In this document: positions 17,220 through 25,880 of the stretch, one piece after another | How the letters are laid out: every line of letters begins with the position of its first letter | Numbering within the stretch: position 1 is the stretch's first letter | Source: DASRDU01 sp035652435 | GTDB lineage: Bacteria > Acidobacteriota > Blastocatellia > RBC074 | Reading direction: 5' to 3' | Assembly (NCBI GenBank): GCA_035652435.1 | Contig: DASRDU010000095.1 | Span: forward strand, 1 to 64,000 | Length of the DNA stretch: 64,000 bases | Notes under the pieces: generated by a model | What the model saw: only the letters and a program-made list of their open reading frames with translations | What the model was told of the DNA's origin: nothing | Database searches by the model: none | Translations under genes and position numbers: made by a program

Positions 17220-18155
17220 ATGAATGAAATTTCTTCACTGAGGGAGGTCGAATGCAAAGCTCGCAGTCTCTCCCTGACTGTCAGCCCTCTGACCATTTGC
17301 CCCCTCACTCGCGCGCAGAAAGCTGAAGCACTTGCCCTTCTCGATGTGGATTCGATTCCCGGGCTGGTCATGAGCAGCCTGATTCTGGACAACGGGCTGG
17401 AAAATCCACTTAACCGTGGAACGTTCTACGGCTGCCGGGATATTGATGGTCAGCTCCGCGGGGTCGCCCTGATCGGACATGCCTTACTCATCTCCGCTTG
17501 GAGCAGGTCCGCTCTCAAAGCCTTCGCCTTTCTGGCCCGAGGATACACCTCCGCACACGTCCTCATGGATTCGCCGGAAAGGCTCGCACAATTCTGGCAT
17601 TACTACTCGACAGCCGGTCAGCCGCCGCGGCTCCTCTGTCGCGAGCTGTGCTTCGAGCAGCGCCGGCAGGTCAGGCCCGCCCTGCCCGTGGCGGGCCTGC
17701 GACTGGCGACGGCAGGGGATCTGGATCTGGTCATCCCGGTGCAGGCTCAGATGGCCGAGGCAGAGAGCGGCGTCAATCCGCTGACGGATGACCCTTCCGG
17801 CTTTCGCGACCGCTGCCTGCGCCGCATCGAGTGCGGGAGGATGTGGGTGTGGGTCGAGCAGGGGCGCCTGATCTTCAAGGCCGACCTGCAGGCCGAAACC
17901 CCGGGGGTCGGCTATCTGGAAGGCGTGTGGGTCAGTCCGCAGGAACGCAATCGCCATTACGGCCTCCACTGCCTCCAGCAATTGACCTGCGAGCTGCTGC
18001 GGAGCAGGCACACCATTTACCTGCTGGTCAACGAGCAGAATCAGAACGCTCAGGCCTTCTACCGTCGCGCCGGCTATCGCCAGTGCGGCTCTTACGAGAC
18101 CATCTTCCTGCGGCCCGGCAGGCCGAACGCCGCAGGTCACGCCCTGGAGAAGTAG
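17220..18155 (+). CDS. GNAT-family N-acetyltransferase
   Basis: The product is about 311 residues. The C-terminal half is a GNAT fold: LRLATAGDLDLVIPV starts it, GVGYLEGVWVSPQERNRHYG provides the acetyl-CoA-binding loop region, and YLLVNEQNQNAQAFYRRAGY is the usual end motif. The N-terminal half resembles the DUF4081 partner domain. The substrate is unknown. ATG 17220 is chosen; a TTG at 17166 overlapping the protease stop would add 18 residues without homology. The gene ends one base before the histidine kinase start, so the two are probably translated together. Confidence 0.8.
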   Translation: MNEISSLREVECKARSLSLTVSPLTICPLTRAQKAEALALLDVDSIPGLVMSSLILDNGLENPLNRGTFYGCRDIDGQLRGVALIGHALLISAWSRSALKAFAFLARGYTSAHVLMDSPERLAQFWHYYSTAGQPPRLLCRELCFEQRRQVRPALPVAGLRLATAGDLDLVIPVQAQMAEAESGVNPLTDDPSGFRDRCLRRIECGRMWVWVEQGRLIFKADLQAETPGVGYLEGVWVSPQERNRHYGLHCLQQLTCELLRSRHTIYLLVNEQNQNAQAFYRRAGYRQCGSYETIFLRPGRPNAAGHALEK

Positions 18156-18156
18156 A

Positions 18157-20163
18157 ATGATTGCACCGGACCGGCAACGTTTCGCCCGGCCCTATATGCT
18201 GGGTATCATCATCATCGGCATTGCCGTATGCTCACAGGCCGTTTACCACCTGCACGTCAGGGAGCTTGATACTCCATTCTGGCTGCTCTCCATCATCACC
18301 GTGACGCTGGCCCCTCACATCTCCGTCCAGATGCCCGGGATCAACGGAAAGATCACGGTGTCAGACACCCTGATCTTTCTCACCATGCTCCTCTACGGCG
18401 GGGATGCGGCAGTCCTGCTGGCGGCGGCTGAAGGCATCCCGAGCATGTTCGGAATCGCCAGGAAGCCGATCACCTTCTTCTTCAATTCAGCCGTCATGGC
18501 CTGCTCCACTTTTCTTACTGTAGTGGCTCTGCGGTATCTTTTCGGCACGATTCGCCCCCTGCCGCACGAGGCATTTTCAGGGAATGCGATCACGGCAATC
18601 TGTGTTATGGGGCTGATTCAATTCCTCACCAATTCGGTCCTCGGCGCGTCGGCTCAGGGACTCAAAACCGGGCAGTCCGTCTGGCAGGTCTGGAGAAAAT
18701 ACTGCCTGTGGGCTTCGATCACGTATTTCGCGGGAGCTTCGGGAGCTTTCCTGATTGCCCGGCTCGTCGGCCTGGTCGGCTTTTATGCGATTCTGGCCGT
18801 CACCCCGATCATTGCCATCATCTACTTCACCTACCGCACCTACCTGAAAAATATCGAAGTGATGGCCGCCGCGGCCAAGGCCGAAGCGGAAGCGGCGGCG
18901 AGGGCGGAGGCGGCCGTCACTCAGGCGGAGCAGGCCAGACGCCACGTCGAAGAACTCAATCATTACATCGCGGAGCAGGAGCGCATCCGCGAACAGTATT
19001 CCCAGATCGAGAAGCTCTCGGCCCTGGGGGAGCTGGCGTCGGGCGTGGCGCACGACTTCAATAACACTCTGACGGGGATTCTGGGACGGGCCCAGCTCCT
19101 GCTGCTTATGAAAGAGCCGGAAAAGATCGAGCATGGACTCCGCCTGATCATCAAAACCGCGAAGGATGGCGCGCGAACAGTCCGCCGCATTCAGGATTTC
19201 GCCCGGCAGCGCCGCGATCAGGATTTCGCCCCCCTCTGTGTTGACCAACTGCTGACCGACATCAGGGAGATTACCCGCCCGCGGTGGAAAACCAGCGCCG
19301 AGGCCGCCGGCATTCAAATCAACCTGAATCTGGAAATTCACTCGCACGCTTTCGTCATGGGGGATGAGTCTGAGTTGCGCGAGGTGCTGGTCAATCTGGT
19401 CTTCAACGCGGTGGATGCGATGTCCGACGGAGGGACGCTCACGCTGTCAACCCGGGAGACCGACAGCACGGTTGAGATTTCAGTCAGCGACACCGGCACC
19501 GGCATGAGCGACGAAGTGCGCGGGCGCATCTTCGACCCGTTCTATACGACCAAGGGGAAGGCGGGCATGGGGCTCGGTCTGGCCGTCAGCTACGGTATTA
19601 TCCGGCGCCATGAGGGCACCATCGAAGTGGAATCCGAGACCGGTCGCGGCTCCCTGTTCCGCATCAGGCTGCCAAAATTTCACGGGGAGGCCGGCGCCAC
19701 CGCCGTCGGTGAGGCAAGCGCTTCACTGGTCGCCACATCCTCAGCCGTCCGGACGAAATTTCTGGTCGTTGACGATGAAGAGGATGTGCGCCTTCTCCTG
19801 CGGGACATTCTGGAAAGGGCGGGCTACGAAGTCACACTGGCGCAGGAAGGCCGGGAGGCGCTGGCGCTGTTCGAACAGAAAAAGTTTGACGCCGTCTTTA
19901 CCGATCTGGGATTGCCCGGGATGAGCGGCTGGCAACTGGCGCACTCCATTCGCGAGCAGAACCGGAAGATTCACATCGCGATCATTACGGGGTGGGGTCA
20001 GGCGGTAGGATCATCCGCGCAAAGAGAAGCGGAGGTTGACTGGGTCGTGAGCAAGCCTTTCGACATTGAACGGATTCTGGAAATCGCGAGGGAAATTTCC
20101 CTGCGCACTTCGCCGCCGCATTCGGGTGCCGGGCACAACCCGTCTTCACGGGCGGCTGCGTAG
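18157..20163 (+). CDS. membrane-bound hybrid histidine kinase
   Basis: The product is 668 residues. Six to eight predicted membrane helices fill residues 10-235, then an Ala/Glu-rich coiled coil (about 240-280). The HisKA domain has ELASGVAHDFNN with H near 299. The ATPase domain has N-box LVNLVFNAVDAMSDGG, GTGMS and GLGLAVSYGII. A C-terminal receiver starts at FLVVDDEEDVRLLL with Asp in VFTDLGLPGMSG and ends with a KPFDIERILEI segment. The membrane domain matches that of the GGDEF/EAL protein at 34712. Its 3' end faces the sigma-54 regulator, a likely partner. Confidence 0.9.
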   Translation: MIAPDRQRFARPYMLGIIIIGIAVCSQAVYHLHVRELDTPFWLLSIITVTLAPHISVQMPGINGKITVSDTLIFLTMLLYGGDAAVLLAAAEGIPSMFGIARKPITFFFNSAVMACSTFLTVVALRYLFGTIRPLPHEAFSGNAITAICVMGLIQFLTNSVLGASAQGLKTGQSVWQVWRKYCLWASITYFAGASGAFLIARLVGLVGFYAILAVTPIIAIIYFTYRTYLKNIEVMAAAAKAEAEAAARAEAAVTQAEQARRHVEELNHYIAEQERIREQYSQIEKLSALGELASGVAHDFNNTLTGILGRAQLLLLMKEPEKIEHGLRLIIKTAKDGARTVRRIQDFARQRRDQDFAPLCVDQLLTDIREITRPRWKTSAEAAGIQINLNLEIHSHAFVMGDESELREVLVNLVFNAVDAMSDGGTLTLSTRETDSTVEISVSDTGTGMSDEVRGRIFDPFYTTKGKAGMGLGLAVSYGIIRRHEGTIEVESETGRGSLFRIRLPKFHGEAGATAVGEASASLVATSSAVRTKFLVVDDEEDVRLLLRDILERAGYEVTLAQEGREALALFEQKKFDAVFTDLGLPGMSGWQLAHSIREQNRKIHIAIITGWGQAVGSSAQREAEVDWVVSKPFDIERILEIAREISLRTSPPHSGAGHNPSSRAAA

Positions 20164-20191
20164 GCCGCGCCACTCTTCTACCTGCTCACCG

Positions 20192-21622
20192 TCAAACAGA
20201 CGACCCTGAGGCTGCGGAGGAATCCGGTGTGCTATCAGAATCAATCCCGTATCGTTTGATCATTCGCTGGAGCGTGGTGCGGTCTATGCCGAGAATCCGC
20301 GCCGCCGCCTGCTTGTTGCCGCCGGTGTGCGCGAGTACGCGAGTGATGTGCCGTGCCTCCAATTCAGCCAGCGTAATCAGCTCCTGATCAGCAGATCGTG
20401 TCTGTGCCGGGACAGTTCTGCCGGCCACCTGCGCGTCAATCTGAGAGCTGCTGCGGATCCGTTCGGGCAGGTCTTCAGGCCGGATCATATGATCACAGAG
20501 GGCGGCAGCCCGCATAATCGCATTTTCCAGCTCCCTGATATTGCCCGGCCATGAGTACTGTTCCAGCAGTTCAATGGCCTCCGGCGAGAAGTCCGGCGGC
20601 GTCCCCCCGGGACGAGTGACACGTCTGGCGAAGTGCCGTGCCAGGGGCAACACGTCCTCACGGCGCTCGTGCAGTGGTGGCAGGCGGAGAGTCACCGCGT
20701 TGAGGCGGTAGAGCAGATCCTGTCGAAAGTGCCCTTCCCTGACCGCCGGTTCGACATCCCGATTGGTTGCGGCAATCACGCGCACATCAACCCTGATAGT
20801 GGAATTGGACCCGACCCGGCGTATTTCGCCTTCCTGCAGGGCGCGCAGCAGCTTGACCTGAAACGCCGGGGTCGTCTCCGTGACTTCGTCCAGAAAGACC
20901 GTGCCGCCGTCAGCCTCCTCCCACAGCCCGCGGCGGTCTGAGGTCGCGCCGGTAAATGAGCCGCGCACATGCCCGAACAATTCCGACTCGATCAGTTCCG
21001 ACGGGAGCGCCCCGCAGTTGACCGCCACAAAGGGGTTGTCCGAGCGAAGGCTGCGGCGATGAATGGCCCGCGCCACGACTTCCTTCCCGGTGCCCGAGGC
21101 CCCCGTGATCAGGACAGGGAGGCTGGTCGCTGCGACGCGGCCCACGAGTTTCATCATTTCCACGAAGGCGGCGCTCCGCCCCACCAGATCCGTCTCTGAC
21201 GTGTAAACAGGCGATGATTTCGTCTCGGACGCTGAGGCAGGATTCGCCTGCCTCTCCAGACTCAGGCGGACGGCCTGCGAGATCTCCATCACCCGCTCGA
21301 TGTCGAAGGGTTTCATCAGGTAGTCGTAAGCGCCGGAGGAGACCGCGTCGAGCGCGCCCGCCGCCGAACCGTGGCCGGTCATGACTATGATACGGGCCTC
21401 GGGTTGTTCTTTGATGAAACGCTCGAGGACGATCAAGCCATCCCTGTTATCCTCCGCCCCCAGCCTGATGTCACAGAAGACCAGATTCCAGCGGCCACTC
21501 TGCAACAGACTCAGAGCGCGTTCGGCCGACTCAGCTTCGCTCACCGCCCACCCGTCGGCGCGCAGTATTTCGGCCATGTTTTCACGGATCAGTGGTTCGT
21601 CATCTATAACCAGTGCGTTCAT
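20192..21622 (-). CDS. NtrC-family sigma-54-dependent response regulator
   Basis: The product is 476 residues. The receiver spans 1-120 with D51 in LVFCDIRLG. The AAA+ domain has GASGTGKE (Walker A), ESELFGHVRGSFTGA (the sigma-54 contact loop, GSFTGA in place of the usual GAFTGA) and GGTVFLDEV (Walker B). The Fis-type DNA-binding end reads KQAAARILGIDRTTLQRMIKRYGI. ATG 21622 is chosen because the receiver fold begins there; GTG 21646 is possible. No good Shine-Dalgarno sequence. It is convergent with the hybrid kinase, from which it could receive phosphate. Targets are not evident. Confidence 0.9.
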   Translation of the reverse strand: MNALVIDDEPLIRENMAEILRADGWAVSEAESAERALSLLQSGRWNLVFCDIRLGAEDNRDGLIVLERFIKEQPEARIIVMTGHGSAAGALDAVSSGAYDYLMKPFDIERVMEISQAVRLSLERQANPASASETKSSPVYTSETDLVGRSAAFVEMMKLVGRVAATSLPVLITGASGTGKEVVARAIHRRSLRSDNPFVAVNCGALPSELIESELFGHVRGSFTGATSDRRGLWEEADGGTVFLDEVTETTPAFQVKLLRALQEGEIRRVGSNSTIRVDVRVIAATNRDVEPAVREGHFRQDLLYRLNAVTLRLPPLHERREDVLPLARHFARRVTRPGGTPPDFSPEAIELLEQYSWPGNIRELENAIMRAAALCDHMIRPEDLPERIRSSSQIDAQVAGRTVPAQTRSADQELITLAELEARHITRVLAHTGGNKQAAARILGIDRTTLQRMIKRYGIDSDSTPDSSAASGSSV

Positions 21623-21760
21623 TTGTCTGTCGGTGGTCAGGGACACGAAGCGTTAGCCTGTGTAAACAGGAGGGGCAAATCAATAATCACGGGTGGCTTG
21701 ATGATACAGGATTGAAGGGGCAACCGAAAGCAGCGGGCGGCTTGGACCAAAACGACGCCA

Positions 21761-21784
21761 GGTCAGAGGCGCTGACCTCTGACC
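21761..21784 (-). terminator. hairpin terminator of tRNA-Glu
   Basis: A perfect 9-bp stem (GGTCAGAGG with CCTCTGACC) has a 6-base loop. It lies 23 bases after the CCA end on the minus strand and is followed by CGTCGTTTTGG, a weak T-run. Confidence 0.6.
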
Positions 21785-21807
21785 CGGCAGGTACTAAAGA
21801 TAAGGAA

Positions 21808-21884
<77 letters not shown>

Positions 21885-22049
21885 AAAGATCAAGCAGAAA
21901 CTCAAATGATGCCTGTGTATAGCACGGCCAGCCGTGTTTTTTCAATGGCCGGCCGCGGGCTGGAGGGTTTGACGCCTGGCGCTCGGGATGCTAATAGACT
22001 CTTTCCATTCCACCGCATCCGACAGGGAGAAAAAGGAAAGTATTCAAAC

Positions 22050-24083
22050 ATGTCTTCATCACTCGCCGCTCAAATCAGGCAACGACTGCTCGCGCTGGTG
22101 GGCGAAAATTTCAACCTGCAACTCGACGATGCCGCTGCCGAAGTGCCGCCGCGCACCGAACTCGGCGACCTCGCCTTCCCCGTCGCCTTTGAACTGGCCA
22201 AACGGATCAAGGCGGCGACCGGCGAGAAGAAGAACCCGCGCGAAATCGCCGCAAAACTGGCCGAAGGTCTGAGCAGCATCCCCGGCGTCGCCAGGGTCGA
22301 AATCGCGGGCGCCGGCTATCTCAACGTTTTCTTTGACCGCGCGCAGATGTTCACGCAACTCGTGAACGAACAGCCGGCCGCCGACCGACAGCCACCGGCC
22401 ACCGACAGCAAGCTGATTGTCGAACACACTTCGATCAATCCGAACAAGGCCGCGCACATCGGCCACGTGCGCAACGCGGTGCTGGGCGACACGATTGTCC
22501 GCATCCTCAAAGCCACCGGTGACAACGTCGAAGTTCACAATTACATTGACAACACCGGCGTGCAGGTCGCCGACGTGGTCGTCGGCTTTCTTTACGTCGA
22601 AAACAAATCCTTCGATGAGATCAAAGCCATCGCCGAAGGGCCAGACAAGTTCGATTACTACTGCTGGGATTTGTACGCCCGCGTCGGCCAGTGGTACGAG
22701 GAAGACAAGGCGCGGCTCGAATTCCGGGCGAAGACGCTGCACGAACTCGAAGAAGGCGGCAACGCGACGGCTGAAGTCGCCGAATACATTTCGTCACGCA
22801 TTGTTGACTGCCACCTCGACACGATGTCGCGGCTCGACATCAGCTACGACCTGCTCGCGCGTGAAAGCGAGATTCTGCACCTTCAGTTCTGGGCGCACGC
22901 CTTTGAAAAGCTCAAAGCGAGCGGCGCGATCGTCTACGAGACCGAGGGCCGCAACAAAGGCTGCTGGGTGATGAGGGCGGAAGAGAGACAGGGGGACGGG
23001 GAGACGGGGGGACAGGGCGAAGGCAGCGATAAAGGCGATGAGTATGACGCCGACAAGATCATCGTGCGCTCGAACGGCACGGTGACTTACACGGGCAAGG
23101 ACATTGCTTATCACCTCTGGAAGCTTGGCAGGCTCGGTCTGGATTTCCACTACCGCGAACTGAGGAACGACCACCGCGGTCACAAAGTCTGGATCACGAC
23201 CGGCGATAAAAAGGCCGCGGTCGCAGAGCATCCGCAGTTCGGCAACGGCACCGCATTCCTGAACGTGATTGATGTCGGCCAGTCCTACCCGCAAGCCAAC
23301 GTCAAACGCGGCGTGATGATGATTGACCACGACGAGCGCGTGGCCCGCAGCGCGCATCTGGCTTACGAAAAAGTCACGCTCACACCGGCGGCGGCGGCAG
23401 AACTCGGGACGGAGTTGTCGGAAGCCGACGCACAGCGGCAGCAGATCGGGATGTCCGGGCGCAAGGGCCTGGGCGTCAAAGCCGATGACCTGATTGACCG
23501 GCTGGAAGAGAACGCGCTGAAAGAGGTGCAATCGCGCCACGCGGAACTGGGCGAGGCTGAACAAAAGAAGATCGCGCATCAGATCGCTGTCGCCGCGCTG
23601 CGCTACTTCCTGCTCAAATTCACGCGCACTTCGATCATTGCTTTTGATTTCAAGGATGCGCTGAGTTTCACTGGCGAGACCGGGCCTTATATTCAGAACT
23701 CCATCGTGCGTGCCAAAGGAATCTTCCGCAAACTTGGCCGCACCCCGGAAGAAGTGCGTGGTGCTTTCGCCGGACTGACGACTGAGCAGATCGGCGAATT
23801 CTTTTCCGGCGAAAGTGGCAACGATCTGTGGTCGCTGGTTTACTTTGCGGCGCGCTTGAATGATGTCGCACAGCTTGCGGCAAATGGCTTTGAGCCGACG
23901 CATGTGGCGAAGTACACCTTTCAATTGGCAAAGCAGTTTCACCTCTTCTACGAGAGCCATCACATTCTCAGTGAAACGGACGAGGCGCGGAAAACGCTGC
24001 TGCTGTTCGTCGCTGATGTGACGCGGCGCAGGCTGGAGCAGGCCCTGGCGCTGCTGGGCATCGAAACACCTGAACGCATGTAG
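22050..24083 (+). CDS. argS: arginyl-tRNA synthetase
   Basis: The product is 677 residues and charges tRNA-Arg. The N-terminal Arg-tRNA-binding domain is followed by SINPNKAAHIGHVRNAVLGD, in which HIGH is at 136-139. Later landmarks are ADVVVGFLYVENKSFDE, SNGTVTYTGKDIAYHLWKLG and GRKGLGVKADDLID, a KMSKS-region variant. The anticodon-binding DALR domain ends with LFYESHHIL and RRRLEQALALLGIETPERM. AGGAAAG precedes ATG 22050. A Gly/Asp/Gln-rich insert (EERQGDGETGGQGEGSDKG, around 22980-23040) is encoded by a G-rich near-repeat and is not usual. The methyltransferase gene begins 16 bases later. Confidence 0.95.
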   Translation: MSSSLAAQIRQRLLALVGENFNLQLDDAAAEVPPRTELGDLAFPVAFELAKRIKAATGEKKNPREIAAKLAEGLSSIPGVARVEIAGAGYLNVFFDRAQMFTQLVNEQPAADRQPPATDSKLIVEHTSINPNKAAHIGHVRNAVLGDTIVRILKATGDNVEVHNYIDNTGVQVADVVVGFLYVENKSFDEIKAIAEGPDKFDYYCWDLYARVGQWYEEDKARLEFRAKTLHELEEGGNATAEVAEYISSRIVDCHLDTMSRLDISYDLLARESEILHLQFWAHAFEKLKASGAIVYETEGRNKGCWVMRAEERQGDGETGGQGEGSDKGDEYDADKIIVRSNGTVTYTGKDIAYHLWKLGRLGLDFHYRELRNDHRGHKVWITTGDKKAAVAEHPQFGNGTAFLNVIDVGQSYPQANVKRGVMMIDHDERVARSAHLAYEKVTLTPAAAAELGTELSEADAQRQQIGMSGRKGLGVKADDLIDRLEENALKEVQSRHAELGEAEQKKIAHQIAVAALRYFLLKFTRTSIIAFDFKDALSFTGETGPYIQNSIVRAKGIFRKLGRTPEEVRGAFAGLTTEQIGEFFSGESGNDLWSLVYFAARLNDVAQLAANGFEPTHVAKYTFQLAKQFHLFYESHHILSETDEARKTLLLFVADVTRRRLEQALALLGIETPERM

Positions 24084-24099
24084 TCGTCCCGAAAATCAG

Positions 24100-25131
24100 A
24101 TGACGAGCAAACCAAAGTTCACCTTCATTGATCTGTTCGCCGGCATCGGCGGTTTTCGCCGCGCGTTTGAATGTGTCGGCGGGCGTTGCGTATTTGCCTG
24201 TGAGTGGGACGAGTATGCGGCGGACACTTACGAAGCCAACTTCGGTCACCGCCCGGCCGGGGACATCACGCGGATCAGGGCGGACGAAGTACCGCATCAC
24301 ACCGTCCTGACCGCCGGGTTCCCCTGTCAGGGATTCAGCATCGCCGGGGTCTCGAAGAACAACGCGCTCGGCAGGGCGCATGGCTTTGAGCATGCCACGC
24401 AGGGCACGCTGTTTTTCGACGTCTCCCGGATCATCGCGCGCAAAAGGCCGCGCGCCTTCCTGCTCGAAAACGTCAGGAATCTGAAGCACCACGACCGCGG
24501 GCGCACGTTCGCCGTGATCATGCAGACGCTGCGCGAAGACCTGGGCTATCACGTGCCGGAGCCGCAGGTCATTGACGCGGTGACGCTCGTGCCCCAGCAC
24601 CGCGAGCGCGTTTACATCGTCGGCTTCCGGGACAAGGCGGATGCCTGTCGGTTTGACTATCCGCGGATGCCGGACAGGAAACCAAAGCTCCGGGACGTCC
24701 TCGAAGCCAGTGTTGACGAAAAATACACGCTGACCGACAGGCTCTGGCAGTACCTGCAGGATTACGCGGCGAAGCATCAGGCGAAAGGCAACGGGTTCGG
24801 CTACGGGCTCTCTGACCTCGACGGCGTCGCGCGGACGCTGAGCGCGCGTTATTACAAGGACGGTTCAGAGATTCTGATCCCACAGCCGGGGAAGAACCCG
24901 CGCCGCCTGACCCCGCGTGAATGCGCAAGGCTGATGGGTTTTTCCGAAGAACAGCGGATCGTGTGCAGCGACACCAGAGCTTACAAACAGTTCGGCAATT
25001 CCGTCGTCGTCCCCGTCGTCGAAGAACTCGCGAAGGCAATGGTCGCGACGCTGTTCAGCGAGGCGAAGAGGAGGCGACGGCAGGCCGGTGAGATGCCGCA
25101 GCTTCCGATGTTCGATCCCGTCTCTGTGTAA
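24100..25131 (+). CDS. DNA (cytosine-5) methyltransferase
   Basis: The product is 343 residues. Motif I is FIDLFAGIGGFRRAF, motif IV is AGFPCQGFSIAG with catalytic C76, motif VI is FLLENVRNL, motif VIII is QHRERVYIVGF, motif IX is RLTPRECARLMGF and motif X is QFGNSVVVPVV. It methylates cytosine C5 in a short duplex site; the target region is around residues 240-280 and the site cannot be read off. Spacing to the Vsr-type gene is 11 bases, so they are co-expressed. No restriction endonuclease is adjacent. Confidence 0.95.
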   Translation: MTSKPKFTFIDLFAGIGGFRRAFECVGGRCVFACEWDEYAADTYEANFGHRPAGDITRIRADEVPHHTVLTAGFPCQGFSIAGVSKNNALGRAHGFEHATQGTLFFDVSRIIARKRPRAFLLENVRNLKHHDRGRTFAVIMQTLREDLGYHVPEPQVIDAVTLVPQHRERVYIVGFRDKADACRFDYPRMPDRKPKLRDVLEASVDEKYTLTDRLWQYLQDYAAKHQAKGNGFGYGLSDLDGVARTLSARYYKDGSEILIPQPGKNPRRLTPRECARLMGFSEEQRIVCSDTRAYKQFGNSVVVPVVEELAKAMVATLFSEAKRRRRQAGEMPQLPMFDPVSV

Positions 25132-25142
25132 GAGCAGTCCGC

Positions 25143-25553
25143 ATGGTTGATGTTCTGACCAAAGAACAGCGCCGCCGCAATATGTCCGCGATTCGCGGCG
25201 CGCACACGAAGCCGGAGATGGTCGTCCGTTCGCTCGTGCATCGGCTCGGCTACCGCTTCCGGCTGCACCGCAAGGACCTGCCCGGCAAACCCGATCTGGT
25301 CTTCCCGGCGAGCCGCAAAGTGATCCTTGTGCATGGCTGCTTCTGGCACATGCACGATTGCCGTTACGGCCGTGTCGTGCCGGCGACCAACGCCGAATTC
25401 TGGCAGAACAAGCGGATGTCGAATGTCGAACGCGATGTGCGTAACCTGAAGGCCCTCAGGAAAGAGGGGTGGCGGGTGATGGTGATCTGGGAGTGTGAGA
25501 TCAAAGAACCTGAAAAGCTGCAAAAGCGGCTGACCAGATTCCTCAGCCGCTGA
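25143..25553 (+). CDS. vsr: Vsr-type very-short-patch mismatch endonuclease
   Basis: The product is 136 residues. The family signature is complete: QRRRNMSAIRGAHTKPE at the start, then GKPDLVFPASRKVILVHGCFWHMHDC with catalytic Asp and zinc-ligand Cys/His, then FWQNKRMSNVERDVRN and a closing VIWECEI. The enzyme nicks beside T:G mismatches that arise when 5-methylcytosine deaminates. It therefore serves the methyltransferase encoded directly upstream, the usual arrangement. A reduction to solitary methylation and repair, rather than restriction, is likely. Confidence 0.95.
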   Translation: MVDVLTKEQRRRNMSAIRGAHTKPEMVVRSLVHRLGYRFRLHRKDLPGKPDLVFPASRKVILVHGCFWHMHDCRYGRVVPATNAEFWQNKRMSNVERDVRNLKALRKEGWRVMVIWECEIKEPEKLQKRLTRFLSR

Positions 25554-25580
25554 CGGTCACGAGGTCAATTACCGGATTAC

Positions 25581-25820
25581 TTACCTGATCTTCTGTTCGA
25601 GCGCGGCGGCGCGCTGCTCAAATCTCTGTTCGAGCGCCGCCACCCGCTGCTCGAATCTTTGTTCGAGCGCGGCGGCGCGTTGTTCGAACCTCTGTTCGAG
25701 GGCATTCACTCTTTGCTCATATCTCTGTTCGAGTGCAGCCACCCGCTGCTCGAATTTCTGTTCGAGTGCGCTGACCCTCTGGTTAACGGCTGCCAGGTCT
25801 TTCGGTAATTCTTCTGCCAT
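25581..25820 (-). CDS. small hendecad coiled-coil protein, 79 aa
   Basis: After a short head (MAEELPKDLAAVNQRVS) the product is five to six copies of an 11-residue unit, ALEQRFEQRVA, with small variations, ending ALEQKIR. Such hendecad repeats form long right-handed coiled coils. AGGAAAG lies before ATG 25820. No family function is known. It lies between the vsr gene (convergent) and nadA (same strand, 60 bases upstream) and may be the last gene of the nadA transcript. Confidence 0.6.
   Translation of the reverse strand: MAEELPKDLAAVNQRVSALEQKFEQRVAALEQRYEQRVNALEQRFEQRAAALEQRFEQRVAALEQRFEQRAAALEQKIR
25584..25777. repeat. 33-bp tandem repeat within the coiled-coil gene
   Basis: Close copies of a 33-bp unit encoding ALEQRFEQRVA follow each other (GTTCGAGCG...CTGCTCGAA pattern on the plus strand). 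High identity among copies suggests recent expansion. Confidence 0.75.
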
Positions 25821-25880
25821 AGATACTTTCCTTTCCAGGTTCTGATTATTCTCCCACATTTTGCGGAACAGTCAGGATTA

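Noticed and set aside
22794..23963. 389-codon minus-strand frame across argS
   Set aside because: It is fully antisense to a clear arginyl-tRNA synthetase and has no homology; high GC gives long shadow frames.
24100..25553. full restriction-modification system
   Set aside because: No endonuclease gene is adjacent; the partner is a Vsr repair nuclease.
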